DNA of 64,000 nucleotides from Pseudarthrobacter chlorophenolicus (GTDB taxonomy: Bacteria; Actinomycetota; Actinomycetes; Actinomycetales; Micrococcaceae). The notes beneath the pieces are model-generated. The model did not search any database and was not told the origin of the DNA. It saw only the letters and a list, made by a program, of their open reading frames with translations. The position numbers and the translations under genes were made by a program. Shown piece by piece: positions 1 through 8,362 of the stretch. How positions within the stretch are numbered: the stretch's first letter is position 1; each line of letters starts with the position of its first letter. The DNA is taken from assembly GCF_000962805.1 (NCBI RefSeq), contig NZ_JZTW01000014.1, forward strand, positions 62,001 to 126,000, given 5' to 3'.

Positions 1-1485
1 CGCGCCCGGAACGTTGGCCAGCGCGGGCATGGCGTCCGCCGTCGAGATCCTGGCCAGCGAGTACGGCAGGCGCTCCAGGCGCATGGGGGCGCTGAAATCG
101 TGCGCCATCCGGTCCTCCACCACCTCGAACTGCATGGGGCCGACGGCGGCGAGCACCGGCGCCTGGTCACCGCGGACGTCGGAGCGGAGCACCTGGATGA
201 CGCCCTCGTGCTCGAGCTGTTCGATGCCGCGGCGGAACTGCTTGAACTTGCTGGGGTCCTTGGAGCGGGCCACCTGGAAGTGTTCCGGCGCGAAGAGCGG
301 GATGGCCGGGTACTCCACGGAGTCTTCGAGGAAGAGGCTGTCACCCACGCGCAGGGAGGAAGCGTTGACCAGTCCCACCACGTCGCCGGGGTAGGCCTCG
401 TCGATGACTTCGCGTTCGCGGCCGAACACCTGCTGGGCGTACTTGGTGGCGAAGGACTTGCCGGTGCGGGTCTGGGTGACCACCATGCCGCGTTCGAAGA
501 CGCCGGAGCACACGCGGATGAAGGCCACATGGTCCCGGTGGGCCTTGTTCATTCCGGCCTGGACCTTGAACACAAAGCCCGAGAACGGGGACTCGACGGG
601 GCGGGGGCTGCCGTCCACGTCCGGGCGGGGCGCCGCGGGTGGGGCGAAGTCCACCAGTGCGTCCAGCAGCTCCTTGACGCCGAAGTTGAGCGCGGCGGAG
701 CTGAACAGGATGGGGGTGGCCTTACCGGCGTGGAAGGCGTCGACGTCGAACTCCAGGTTTGACTCGACTACCAGGCCGGCTTCATCCACGGCGTCAGACC
801 AGTTGCTGCCCTGGCTTTCGGCGGCTTCCTCCGGCGTGAAGTACTCGGTCAGGGCGATCTGGGCGCCGGCGTTGTTGCGTTGGAACCGGGCGAACCGGTC
901 GTTGCGCAGGTCCCACACACCGCGGAAGTCACCGGAGATGCCCACGGCCCAGGTCAGCGGCATGGGCTGCAGGCCGGTGCGTTCGGTGATCTCGTCCATC
1001 AGCGCCAGCGCGTCCAGGCCGGGACGGTCCCACTTGTTGATGACGGTGATGATGGGCAGGTTCCGCTGCTTGCAGACCTCGAAAAGCTTCATGGTCTGGG
1101 TTTCCAGGCCCTTGGCGGCGTCCACCAGCATCACGGCACAGTCGACGGCGGCCAGCACGCGGTAGGTGTCCTCGGAGAAGTCGGCGTGGCCGGGGGTGTC
1201 CAGGAGGTTGATGACCGTGTCCCGGTAGGAGAACTGCAGGGCCGCGGAGCTAATGGAGATGCCTCGGTCCTTTTCCATCTGCATCCAGTCCGAGACCGTT
1301 TCCTTGCGGTTGGCCTTGCCGCTGGAGGCGCCGGCGGTGCCGATCACCTTGGCGTGCAGGGCGAGGGCTTCCGTGAGGGTGGACTTGCCGGCGTCGGGGT
1401 GGGAGATGACGGCGAAGGTCCTGCGGCGGCCCGCTTCCTTGTGAATCGCATTGATCCGGGCGGGGGTCAGGACATCTTGGGACAC
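1..1485 (-). CDS. prfC: Peptide chain release factor 3, C-terminus cut by window edge
   Basis: Translational GTPase that recycles RF1/RF2 from the ribosome after termination; cytosolic. The frame is open from a GTG at 1485 to the left edge (495 codons). The N-terminus carries the P-loop HPDAGKST, then DTPGH (G3) and NKWD (G4), with the EF-G-like domain II and III regions following. RF3 is usually about 530-545 aa, so roughly 40 C-terminal residues lie outside the window. A -10-like TAAAAT at 1531-1536 (minus strand) would give a leader of about 40 nt; no strong Shine-Dalgarno is visible. Family assignment is secure; the exact start (GTG) is less so. Confidence 0.93.
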   Translation of the reverse strand, partial: MSQDVLTPARINAIHKEAGRRRTFAVISHPDAGKSTLTEALALHAKVIGTAGASSGKANRKETVSDWMQMEKDRGISISSAALQFSYRDTVINLLDTPGHADFSEDTYRVLAAVDCAVMLVDAAKGLETQTMKLFEVCKQRNLPIITVINKWDRPGLDALALMDEITERTGLQPMPLTWAVGISGDFRGVWDLRNDRFARFQRNNAGAQIALTEYFTPEEAAESQGSNWSDAVDEAGLVVESNLEFDVDAFHAGKATPILFSSAALNFGVKELLDALVDFAPPAAPRPDVDGSPRPVESPFSGFVFKVQAGMNKAHRDHVAFIRVCSGVFERGMVVTQTRTGKSFATKYAQQVFGREREVIDEAYPGDVVGLVNASSLRVGDSLFLEDSVEYPAIPLFAPEHFQVARSKDPSKFKQFRRGIEQLEHEGVIQVLRSDVRGDQAPVLAAVGPMQFEVVEDRMAHDFSAPMRLERLPYSLARISTADAMPALANVPGA

Positions 1486-1626
1486 GGTGCTACTTTCGCT
1501 GCGGTTGCGGCTGGATGAAGCCAAAGTCCAATTTTATCGCAGTGCCGCAAACCGGCACCGGTCCGCTTAACACCCGCGAAACCGGCAGTTCAAGGCAGCG
1601 AAATGACGGCCCGCTACCGTGGCGGC

Positions 1627-1833
1627 ATGACGACGCCGGGTAACCCCTTCCACGATCCTTTCGCCTCCACCATCGCTCCTGGCAGGATGCAGGAGCACAG
1701 TACGGGCCAGGGTGACGCCGGGCAGCACCCAAAGGGCGTCCAGTCGGCGGCAGAACTGAAGGCGCTCCGGGCAGCATCGCTCGCCAGGGTCAGCAGGGAC
1801 CTGGAGCGGATGCTCCGGGTCCGGGCGCGCTGA
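1627..1833 (+). CDS. Small hypothetical protein (68 aa)
   Basis: I do not recognise this protein. It begins MTTPGNPFHDPF and ends in a basic, probably helical tail (residues about 40-68, rich in Ala, Leu, Arg). An upstream in-frame ATG at 1603 exists, but 1627 is preferred because a -10-like TACCGT (1615-1620) sits exactly 6 nt before it, the spacing seen at other leaderless genes in this window. It diverges from prfC and is followed by the 2'-5' RNA ligase-like gene. No signal peptide or membrane segment. Function unknown. Confidence 0.55.
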   Translation: MTTPGNPFHDPFASTIAPGRMQEHSTGQGDAGQHPKGVQSAAELKALRAASLARVSRDLERMLRVRAR

Positions 1834-1935
1834 AGCGGGCGTTCCTTCCCCTTCGGACCTGCCTGCCCACCCGTCCGCTTCGGTGTTTGGCTCCAGGATC
1901 ACGTAGGTTGCCGGCTGAAAAGGCATGATGGGTGC

Positions 1936-2427
1936 ATGCGCAGCATAGAGCTGGTGTTCGACGACGATACCGAGTCCGCCATCAGGGCCGATTGGGTGCG
2001 GCTCGCCGGGGCCGGACTTCCGAGCCTTGCCAGTCATACCGGTGCCAGCAACCGGCCGCACCTCACGCTCGCGGCAGGGGCGGAACTCTCCGTGCCGCCC
2101 CTTCACGCCTTTGAGGGGGCGTTTCCCCTGGCCGCCGCCTTCTCGGGCGCGCAGGTTTTTGCCGCGGGGCGGGACAAATATGTCCTGGCCCGGTCCGTGG
2201 TGCTGACCATCCCGCTCCGCAAAGCGCACCAGCGCCTGCACCGGGGGATCGGCGGCGCCGTCCCGCAAACCCTTCCCGGGGCCTGGACGCCGCATGTGAC
2301 CCTGGCCCGGCGGCTTACTGGCGAACAGCTGGGCCAGGCCATGGACCTCCTGGACCTCAAGCTGGACGGGCGCATGGTGGGCGCGCGGCTCTGGGACAGC
2401 AGCACAAAGTCGGTCACCGGGCTCTGA
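1936..2427 (+). CDS. 2'-5' RNA ligase / 2H phosphoesterase family protein
   Basis: 163 aa. Two HxT motifs typical of the 2H phosphoesterase fold are present, RPHLTLA near residue 40 and TPHVTLAR near residue 118, spaced as in the LigT/2'-5' RNA ligase family. Such proteins act on 2',3'-cyclic phosphate or 2'-5' linked RNA ends; the substrate here is unknown. Start chosen at ATG 1936, with a -10-like CATGAT at 1924-1929 exactly 6 nt upstream, suggesting a leaderless mRNA. It is co-directional with disA 260 bp downstream. Confidence 0.8.
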   Translation: MRSIELVFDDDTESAIRADWVRLAGAGLPSLASHTGASNRPHLTLAAGAELSVPPLHAFEGAFPLAAAFSGAQVFAAGRDKYVLARSVVLTIPLRKAHQRLHRGIGGAVPQTLPGAWTPHVTLARRLTGEQLGQAMDLLDLKLDGRMVGARLWDSSTKSVTGL

Positions 2428-2472
2428 CCCCCTCCCGGACCCGGCCGGGCTCATCAGCCTGCCGTCCTGCGG

Positions 2473-2549
2473 CCAAAGTGCATGCTGCGCGGGCTGCGCC
2501 GCAGGCCCGGTGCAGGCATTTCAGGGACACCCCCAATGGTGCACTTTGG
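2473..2549. repeat. 10-bp perfect inverted repeat upstream of disA
   Basis: CCAAAGTGCA at 2473-2482 is the exact reverse complement of TGCACTTTGG at 2540-2549, with 57 bp between the arms. It lies in the gap between the RNA ligase-like gene and disA, about 140 bp before the disA start. It could be a protein-binding dyad or part of an RNA fold. No known motif recognised. Confidence 0.45.
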
Positions 2550-2688
2550 GGCTTGCCCATGCGGAATTTGAAGGTACTTGCCCCTATCATTGTGCTTGCG
2601 GGAAAATGAGTACTTTTGATCCGGCCGGTGAAACAGGGATGCCGGTATTCTTGCGGGGTTTCTGCCCGCACCTTTGAAGGGAAAACTT

Positions 2689-3765
2689 ATGGCGCGGAGC
2701 CCCGAAGAATCGCTCAGGGCAACTCTGGGCAGGGTGGCCCCCGGTACTCCCCTCCGCGACGGCCTCGAACGCATCCTCCGCGGCCGCACCGGTGCACTGA
2801 TCGTTCTTGGTTCGGACCGTACCGTCGATTCGATCTGTTCCGGCGGCTTTGACATCGGCATCGAGTTTTCACCCACGCGCCTGCGTGAACTGGCCAAGAT
2901 GGACGGCGCCATCATCTGCGACAAGGACGCCGGCAACATCCTGCGCGCGGCAGTCCAACTGGTTCCCGATTCCAGCATCGAAACCCAGGAATCCGGAACC
3001 CGCCACCGTACCGCCGAGCGCGTCGCCATCCAGACCGGCGTTCCCGTGGTGTCCGTCAGCCAGTCCATGCAGATCATCGCCCTGTACGTCAACGGCCTGC
3101 GGCACGTGCTGGAGGGCTCCGAAAAGGTCCTGGCGCGGGCCAACCAGGCCCTGGCCACGCTGGAACGCTACCGTGCCCGGCTGGACCAGGTGACCAGCTC
3201 CCTGTCCGCCCTGGAGATCGAGGCGATGGTCACCGTCCGGGACGTGGCCGTGACACTGCAGCGGCAGGAGATGGTCCGCCGCATCTCGGAGGAAATCTCG
3301 CAGTACGTGCTGGAACTGGGCGAAGACGGCCGGCTCCTCTCGCTCCAGCTCGATGAACTGACGGTGGGCCGCGGGCCGGGCAGCGACGTCATCATCCGCG
3401 ACTACGCGGGCCCGGATGCGTCTCCCGAGGACATTGACAAGGCCGTCAGCGCCCTCCTGAACCTGGGCCCCACCGAGCTGATCGACCTTGGCAAGATCTC
3501 CGGGATCATCGGCTTCGCCGGCGGGGTGGATACGCTGGACGCCGTTGTCCAGCCCCGCGGTTATCGCCTGCTCTCCGGGCTGAAGGCCGTACCCAAGGCA
3601 GTAGCGGACCGGCTGGTGGACCACTTCGGCGGGCTGCAGTTCCTGATGGCCGCCACCATCGATGACCTCATGACCGTTGACGGCATCGGCGACCAGCGCG
3701 CACGGACTGTCCGTGAGGGCCTCAGCCGGATGGCCGAAGCCAGCCTGCTGGACCGTTTCCTCTGA
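2689..3765 (+). CDS. disA: DNA integrity scanning protein, diadenylate cyclase
   Basis: 358 aa, normal length for DisA. It condenses two ATP into cyclic di-AMP and scans DNA for branched structures. The N-terminal DAC domain has the DGA motif (residues 72-74) and the RHR motif (105-107) that bind ATP and metal. A helical linker follows, and the C-terminus has a helix-hairpin-helix region (about 300-358, with VDGIGDQRARTV) for DNA contact. The start ATG has AAGG at 2677-2680, 8 nt upstream. The usual partner radA is not adjacent; mutY lies downstream beyond one opposed gene. A TATTCT -10-like hexamer is at 2646-2651. Confidence 0.96.
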   Translation: MARSPEESLRATLGRVAPGTPLRDGLERILRGRTGALIVLGSDRTVDSICSGGFDIGIEFSPTRLRELAKMDGAIICDKDAGNILRAAVQLVPDSSIETQESGTRHRTAERVAIQTGVPVVSVSQSMQIIALYVNGLRHVLEGSEKVLARANQALATLERYRARLDQVTSSLSALEIEAMVTVRDVAVTLQRQEMVRRISEEISQYVLELGEDGRLLSLQLDELTVGRGPGSDVIIRDYAGPDASPEDIDKAVSALLNLGPTELIDLGKISGIIGFAGGVDTLDAVVQPRGYRLLSGLKAVPKAVADRLVDHFGGLQFLMAATIDDLMTVDGIGDQRARTVREGLSRMAEASLLDRFL

Positions 3766-3825
3766 CCCCGGTACGGCCATGCGGGCCGCACGGACGGGCA
3801 GGGCCGGGCAGGTCCCCCGTGGCGC

Positions 3826-4515
3826 CTAGTTCAGCTGGAATACAGCTTTCGGGCTGGCTTTGGAGCCGAGCTTCGCAGTGAAGATGTAGTACGCCCCGCC
3901 GGTTCCGGGCTTGGCCGCCACAGCCTGGCATCCCTCCACGGTCCGGTTCCGCTGCCACGTGAAATTGGCTGTTTCGCTGGCACCGGGCGCCAGGGTCTTT
4001 TCCAGGTCCTCGCTGGCAGCCTGGCAGTCCTTGGACGAAAAGACCCGGTCAGCGCCGCTTGTCACGAGGAACTCCATCTGGGAGGTCCCCAGGTTCACCT
4101 CGCAGGCAACGGTACCGCCGTTGGTCACCTTCAGCGTGAGCCGCGGGTTCTCGCCGTCGCCATAGGCCGCCTTGTCAGTGGAGGCCGAGATGGTCACGAG
4201 GTTTTGGTTGCAGCCGGGGGTGGCGGACGGCGAGGGCGTCGCCGATGCGGAGGGAGTGGCCGACGGCGGGGCAGAAGCGTCAGGCGATGCGGCCGGCGCG
4301 GCGGTGGTTGGCATGGTGGACGAGGCCTGCTGGGAGGCTCCCCCGAGGACCCCTGAGATGGCAAAACCAGTGATTACCAAGGCGATAACCATCAGCAGCG
4401 CGCCGCCAACGAACAGCCTGCGGCGCCGGTACACGGCAGCGCTGGCCTTCGGGGCACCGCCGGAGCCCGGTGCCGTTGCCTTGCCGCGTGCTGGTGAATT
4501 GCCTTGCCTGACCAT
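3826..4515 (-). CDS. Membrane-anchored extracytoplasmic protein of unknown function
   Basis: 229 aa. A basic, Gly/Ala-rich cytoplasmic tail (1-33, ending YRRRR) is followed by one transmembrane segment (about 34-58), then an Ala/Ser/Pro/Thr linker (about 60-100) typical of cell-wall-spanning stalks, and a beta-rich outer domain with three Cys. The outer domain resembles Ig-like or DUF4232-like folds but I cannot assign it. AGGAGG touches the ATG directly, too close to act as a Shine-Dalgarno; instead TAGCCT at 4522-4527 lies 6 nt before the ATG, so the mRNA is probably leaderless. Divergent from mutY and convergent with disA. Confidence 0.7.
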   Translation of the reverse strand: MVRQGNSPARGKATAPGSGGAPKASAAVYRRRRLFVGGALLMVIALVITGFAISGVLGGASQQASSTMPTTAAPAASPDASAPPSATPSASATPSPSATPGCNQNLVTISASTDKAAYGDGENPRLTLKVTNGGTVACEVNLGTSQMEFLVTSGADRVFSSKDCQAASEDLEKTLAPGASETANFTWQRNRTVEGCQAVAAKPGTGGAYYIFTAKLGSKASPKAVFQLN

Positions 4516-4723
4516 CCTCCTAGGCTAGGGAAAGTCCACGGTTCTGCGGCGCCACCACGCCGCCGTCCGCCCATCGCTCTGGTCACAACAAGGGCCAGGC
4601 CCGGTTTTCCGGCGCGCGAAGGGCATCCATTACAGTGTTGGCATCGATACTCAAGCCCCTTCCTTAACTGCACCCGAAACCGCTCCCGGTGTAGCCGCGC
4701 CACCCCCCGGCCATCCCAATCAC

Positions 4724-5650
4724 ATGGAGTTCCTGCACCGCAGGATCACCGGCTGGTTTGCCGAAACCGCCCGCGACCTGCCCTGGCGGGACCCTGACTG
4801 CGGCGCCTGGGGTGTGCTGGTCAGCGAGATCATGCTGCAGCAGACCCCCGTGGTGCGGGTGCTCCCGGTCTGGGAGGAATGGCTGGAACGCTGGCCCACC
4901 CCCGCGGGCCTGGCCGCCGAACCAGCCGGCGAGGCAGTCCGGAACTGGGGCAGGCTGGGGTATCCGCGGCGGGCTCTCCGGCTGCATGCCGCCGCAACGG
5001 CCATCGTGGAAAACCACAACGGCACGGTCCCGGACACCTACACAGAGCTGCTGGCACTTCCCGGCGTGGGCAGCTACACGGCAGCAGCTGTGGCCGCCTT
5101 CGCGTACGGCCGCCGGGAAACCGTCGTCGACACCAATATCCGCCGGGTACATGCCCGGCTGGTGGCCGGCGCGGCGCTTCCCGCGCCCGCCCTGACTGCT
5201 GCGGAGATGCGCCTTGCCGCCTCGCTGTTGCCGGACGACGACGCCGCCTCCGTGCGCTGGAACGCTGCGGTCATGGAGCTGGGAGCGTTGGTCTGCACCG
5301 CGCGTGCGCCGAAATGCCCCGACTGCCCCGTGATGGAATCCTGTGCGTGGCGCGCCGCCGGTGAGCCGCCGCCGTCGTACGTTCCCAAGGGCCAGGCCTG
5401 GCACGGCACCGACCGGCAGGTCCGCGGAGCCGTCATGGCCGTCCTTCGGCTGGCTGATGCCCCGGTGCCCGCGGAGATGTTCCTGCAGCCGCCCGCGGAC
5501 CTGGGCTTTGCCCCGGAGGGGATCGGCGTCCCGCTCGCGGCGCTGCACCGGCTCAATTCCGCGCCGGAGCAACTGGAGCGTGCCTTGTCCGGGCTGCTCA
5601 CGGACGGCCTGGCGGAGATCCACGACGGCGGTTACCGGCTTCCCGCGTAA
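4724..5650 (+). CDS. mutY: A/G-specific adenine glycosylase
   Basis: Base-excision repair enzyme removing adenine mispaired with 8-oxoguanine or G. Numbering from ATG 4724 (308 aa): catalytic Glu35 in SEIMLQQT, helix-hairpin-helix LPGVGSYTA (112-120), catalytic Asp136 in VDTNIRR, and the 4Fe-4S cluster Cys191-x6-Cys198-x2-Cys201-x5-Cys207. A C-terminal region (about 225-308) may be a reduced 8-oxoG-sensing domain. The frame stays open and coding-like upstream of 4724 without any ATG, GTG or TTG; a TACAGT -10 at 4631-4636 lies exactly 6 nt before an in-frame ATC at 4643, so the real start may be this non-standard codon, adding 27 residues. Confidence 0.93.
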   Translation: MEFLHRRITGWFAETARDLPWRDPDCGAWGVLVSEIMLQQTPVVRVLPVWEEWLERWPTPAGLAAEPAGEAVRNWGRLGYPRRALRLHAAATAIVENHNGTVPDTYTELLALPGVGSYTAAAVAAFAYGRRETVVDTNIRRVHARLVAGAALPAPALTAAEMRLAASLLPDDDAASVRWNAAVMELGALVCTARAPKCPDCPVMESCAWRAAGEPPPSYVPKGQAWHGTDRQVRGAVMAVLRLADAPVPAEMFLQPPADLGFAPEGIGVPLAALHRLNSAPEQLERALSGLLTDGLAEIHDGGYRLPA

Positions 5651-5664
5651 CGGCCGGCGCCGGG

Positions 5665-6132
5665 GTGGCATACTTTCTGGTGACTGGAACCGGGGGAATC
5701 TTGAGAATCATCCTTTACATCGTGTGGGCGCTGTTCGTTGTGGCCGCTGTTTTCGCCATGGTCCACGCCATCCGCAAGACCAGGCACCAGGAGCAGCTGA
5801 TGGCCAGCTGGCCAAAGGTGCAGGCCACCGTTACCGGCAGTGTGGCCGGCTGGACAAGCGGCGGAGGAGGCTCCAGCCGCAGCCGCCGGTTCTTCCCCAC
5901 CTACCAGTTCACGGACCCGGGCGGCACCCTGTTCATGGGCAAGTCCGAGATCTCCACGGCGGCGGCACCGGCCCCCGGATCCCGGATCGAGGTGGCCTAC
6001 AATCCGGCCAACCCCAACGAATCACTGCAGGTTTCCTCCTCACCCCGGACCACCATGGGCTGCCTGGTGCCGTTCTTTGCCGTGTTCGCCATCGCTCTGT
6101 TCTGGTTCATCAGCGTCTTCCCGCTGGGCTGA
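5665..6132 (+). CDS. DUF3592-type membrane protein
   Basis: Up to 155 aa. An N-terminal transmembrane helix (about residues 12-36), a soluble loop containing a Gly/Ser-rich stretch and a YxF-type beta domain (FPTYQFTDPGG), then a C-terminal transmembrane helix (about 130-152). This two-helix-plus-loop layout is that of DUF3592 proteins, whose function is unknown. The start is uncertain: GTG 5665, GTG 5680 and TTG 5701 are in frame; the last, preceded by GGGGGA, gives the more typical MRIILYIVW N-terminus. It starts 14 nt after mutY stops but has a CATACT -10-like hexamer at 5669-5674. Confidence 0.75.
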   Translation: MAYFLVTGTGGILRIILYIVWALFVVAAVFAMVHAIRKTRHQEQLMASWPKVQATVTGSVAGWTSGGGGSSRSRRFFPTYQFTDPGGTLFMGKSEISTAAAPAPGSRIEVAYNPANPNESLQVSSSPRTTMGCLVPFFAVFAIALFWFISVFPLG

Positions 6133-6237
6133 CCAAAGATTTCCTTTCGGCTGTCAGGACGTTGCCGGCCATAACGATGCCGGCGTCACTTCTCCGGCGA
6201 GGACGCCACGCGACCCCGGCCGTCCTACGCTGAAAAC

Positions 6238-6726
6238 ATGCGTAAGCGGGGGCTGCTCTTGGTGCTGGTCACGACGGCGGGACTCACCACGGGCTGCGGG
6301 CCCGGGGAGGTTGCCTGCCCGGCCATCGCGCAGGCCACAGCTGTTTCCGTGACCGTCGCGGCGGACTACGCGCCCCTGATCGGCACGCTCAACGTGAAGG
6401 CGTGCCAGGACGGCACCTGCAAGGAGGGGCCGGTTGAGCTGGCTCCCGGCAGCGCCAGCATCGACCAGGGCTGCACGCCGGATGGCGTCTGCTCCGCCAC
6501 AGCCTCGCCTGACGGGACCAAGGTGGGGATGCTGATGCTGGACACACTCACTGAATCGGCCATGACCGTCACCGCCTCCGGGACCGGCGCGGACGGGTCT
6601 ACCCTCCCGGTCCGCACACTCGAGTTCCGGCCCCGGGCTGACTATCCGTTTGGAGAACAGTGCGGCAAGTTCATCTCGGCGTCAGTAACCCTGGATGCAT
6701 CAGGCCTCAGCGATGCATCCAGCTAG
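6238..6726 (+). CDS. Secreted lipoprotein of unknown function
   Basis: 162 aa. MRKRG is followed by a hydrophobic segment and the lipobox LTTGC (Cys20), so it should be exported, lipidated and anchored to the outer face of the membrane. The mature part has four further Cys (in ACQDGTC, GCTPDGVC) and one near the C-terminus (EQCGKF), suggesting disulfides. No domain recognised. A -10-like TACGCT (6226-6231) sits 6 nt before the ATG: probably leaderless. Confidence 0.72.
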   Translation: MRKRGLLLVLVTTAGLTTGCGPGEVACPAIAQATAVSVTVAADYAPLIGTLNVKACQDGTCKEGPVELAPGSASIDQGCTPDGVCSATASPDGTKVGMLMLDTLTESAMTVTASGTGADGSTLPVRTLEFRPRADYPFGEQCGKFISASVTLDASGLSDASS

Positions 6727-6782
6727 GGCAGCCTCCTCGAACCGGCCGCAACCTCGAATGGCGCGGACAGCGGGAGTACGGG

Positions 6783-6950
6783 CTAGAACAGTGCCGGCTG
6801 GCTGAACTGCCCGCCTGCAGGCTGGCCAGGATCGCCCACATACTGAGGGCGCCATTCGAAGCCGAGGTCCGCCAGCAGCTCTTCCACCGTGGTCTGCCCG
6901 TCCAGCACTTCGATTGCCGGGGAGTTGTCTTCGGGGTGGAGCTGTTCCAT
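6783..6950 (-). CDS. Small acidic hypothetical protein (55 aa)
   Basis: Starts MEQLHPEDN and ends FSQPALF; acidic, without a membrane segment. It contains TTVEELLADLGFEWRPQY, an amphipathic, plausible short folded segment. A longer in-frame start at 7025 exists, but ATG 6950 has TAAGCT 7 nt upstream, matching the leaderless pattern seen nearby. It faces the lipoprotein gene convergently and lies just downstream of dhaM. Small size makes this call tentative. Confidence 0.5.
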   Translation of the reverse strand: MEQLHPEDNSPAIEVLDGQTTVEELLADLGFEWRPQYVGDPGQPAGGQFSQPALF

Positions 6951-7038
6951 GCCATCGAGCTTATTGGCAGCATCAGGCGACGGGTTGCGGACACACCGGG
7001 CTGCTCCCATTGTGGCCAGCTGCACGCGGGTTGCAGGC

Positions 7039-7731
7039 TCAGGGCTCGCCGAAACCAGCCTGGACCAGGCCGCCTACGTAGTTCACCGCCCGTTCCGCGT
7101 CGGCACCCCAGGCCTCCACGTGCAGCACTGATCCCTTCCCGGCGGCCAGCGTCATCAGCGCCGTCATGGATGCCCCGTCCACCCCGTTGACCGTGACGTC
7201 CGCTGCCAGCGAGGACAGGCCACCGGCGATCTTCGCGGCGGGCCGGGCGTGCATGCCTGCCTGATTGATGAGCTCAAAGTCACCCGTGAAATCGGGGCCC
7301 CGCCCGGTGACAGAGCCCTCCTCCACCATCTGCCGACCGGCGTCGCCCCCGTGGGCAGGTCCGCGGACCGCCTCAGCAGCACGCCTGACGCCCTCCACGT
7401 CGGCGCCGCCCTGGGCAGCGACGGACGCCGCCACGAGCCCTTCAATCAAGGGTGCATCGGCCAGCAGGAACTTCTCCGGGTCATCGACGAACTCCAGCGC
7501 AGACTCCGCCGTCATCACCGCGGAACCGAGATCTGCGAGGATCACCGCGCCGTCACCGCCGGCGGCCTTGTCCAGGGCGGCCATGACCTTCTCCAGGCTG
7601 GTGCCGATCCTGCCGTCCCCAGTGCCGCCTGCTGCCAGGATCACCACGTTGGGCGCCATTTGCGCGGCAAGTTCCACGGCGCCGTCGGCGATCTTTTCGC
7701 TATGGGACACCACCACAATGCTGACTGTCAC
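7039..7731 (-). CDS. dhaM: Dihydroxyacetone kinase phosphoryl donor DhaM (EIIA-HPr fusion)
   Basis: 230 aa. An N-terminal mannose-type PTS EIIA domain (about 1-125) with phospho-acceptor His10 in VVSHSEKIADG is joined by a Gly-rich linker to a C-terminal HPr domain (about 148-230) with His161 in NQAGMHARPAAK. It relays phosphate from PEP (via enzyme I) to the ADP on DhaL. No enzyme I domain is fused, so general EI must supply it. Its ATG overlaps the dhaL stop by 4 nt, so the genes are translationally coupled. Last gene of dhaKLM. Confidence 0.93.
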   Translation of the reverse strand: MTVSIVVVSHSEKIADGAVELAAQMAPNVVILAAGGTGDGRIGTSLEKVMAALDKAAGGDGAVILADLGSAVMTAESALEFVDDPEKFLLADAPLIEGLVAASVAAQGGADVEGVRRAAEAVRGPAHGGDAGRQMVEEGSVTGRGPDFTGDFELINQAGMHARPAAKIAGGLSSLAADVTVNGVDGASMTALMTLAAGKGSVLHVEAWGADAERAVNYVGGLVQAGFGEP

Positions 7732-8360
7732 GCGGCGGCACCCACGGCGGCGCGCAGGATCAGCGCGCTGGATACCGCGCCGGGGTCACGGTGGCCGGCG
7801 CTGCGCTCCCCGAGGTAGCTTGCCCGGCCTTTCCGTGCCACAAGCGGATCGGTGGCCACCGCCCCGGCCTCGGCAGCCTCCGCGGCGGCCACCAGGACCG
7901 CCAGGGCATCGGAACTTCCGGCGTCGGCAGCGGCCCGGGCAGCGTCAACGGCCGGGGTCCATGCATCAACCATGGTCTTATCTCCCGGTTCGGCCTTGCC
8001 GCGGGCCACTATGCCATCGCGGGCGGCAGCCAGCGCTGACGCCCAGGCCCCGGGATCGATCTCAGCAGAGTCGCCGAGCGATGTGGCGGCGCGGAGGAAG
8101 GCCGTGCCATAGAGCGGACCCGCGGCGCCACCCACCTTGGACATCAGCGTCATGGCCGTGAGCTTCATAGCCGCTCCGGGCGTCTCCGGCGCACCCTCGC
8201 CCAGCTTTGCCACCACCGCCTGGAACCCGCGGTCCATGTTCTCGCCGTGATCGGAATCCCCGATGGCCCGGTCCAGCTCGATCAGCTCCACGCGGTGTTC
8301 AGCCATGGCCTCTGCACACAGGTTCAGCCACCTCACCGCCCATGCGGCATCCAGCACCAT
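7728..8360 (-). CDS. dhaL: Dihydroxyacetone kinase ADP-binding subunit DhaL
   Basis: 210 aa from ATG 8360. DhaL holds ADP/Mg as a cofactor that is rephosphorylated by DhaM and passes phosphate to dihydroxyacetone on DhaK. The Mg-ADP aspartate cluster IGDSDHGENMDRG is present near residue 33, and KVGGAAGPLYGTAF plus the late GDKTMVDAW are family landmarks. The start is preferred over upstream in-frame codons because dhaK ends just 2 nt before it. Confidence 0.93.
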   Translation of the reverse strand: MVLDAAWAVRWLNLCAEAMAEHRVELIELDRAIGDSDHGENMDRGFQAVVAKLGEGAPETPGAAMKLTAMTLMSKVGGAAGPLYGTAFLRAATSLGDSAEIDPGAWASALAAARDGIVARGKAEPGDKTMVDAWTPAVDAARAAADAGSSDALAVLVAAAEAAEAGAVATDPLVARKGRASYLGERSAGHRDPGAVSSALILRAAVGAAA

Positions 8361-8362
8361 GG

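Noticed and set aside
4220..4300. Short direct repeats resembling a tandem or CRISPR-like array
   Set aside because: They are Ala/Ser/Pro/Thr codons of the stalk of a membrane-anchored protein; no regular spacer structure.
4516..4521. AGGAGG directly before the ATG at 4515 (minus) as Shine-Dalgarno
   Set aside because: Zero spacing cannot work; it is the 6-nt spacer between TAGCCT and a leaderless start.
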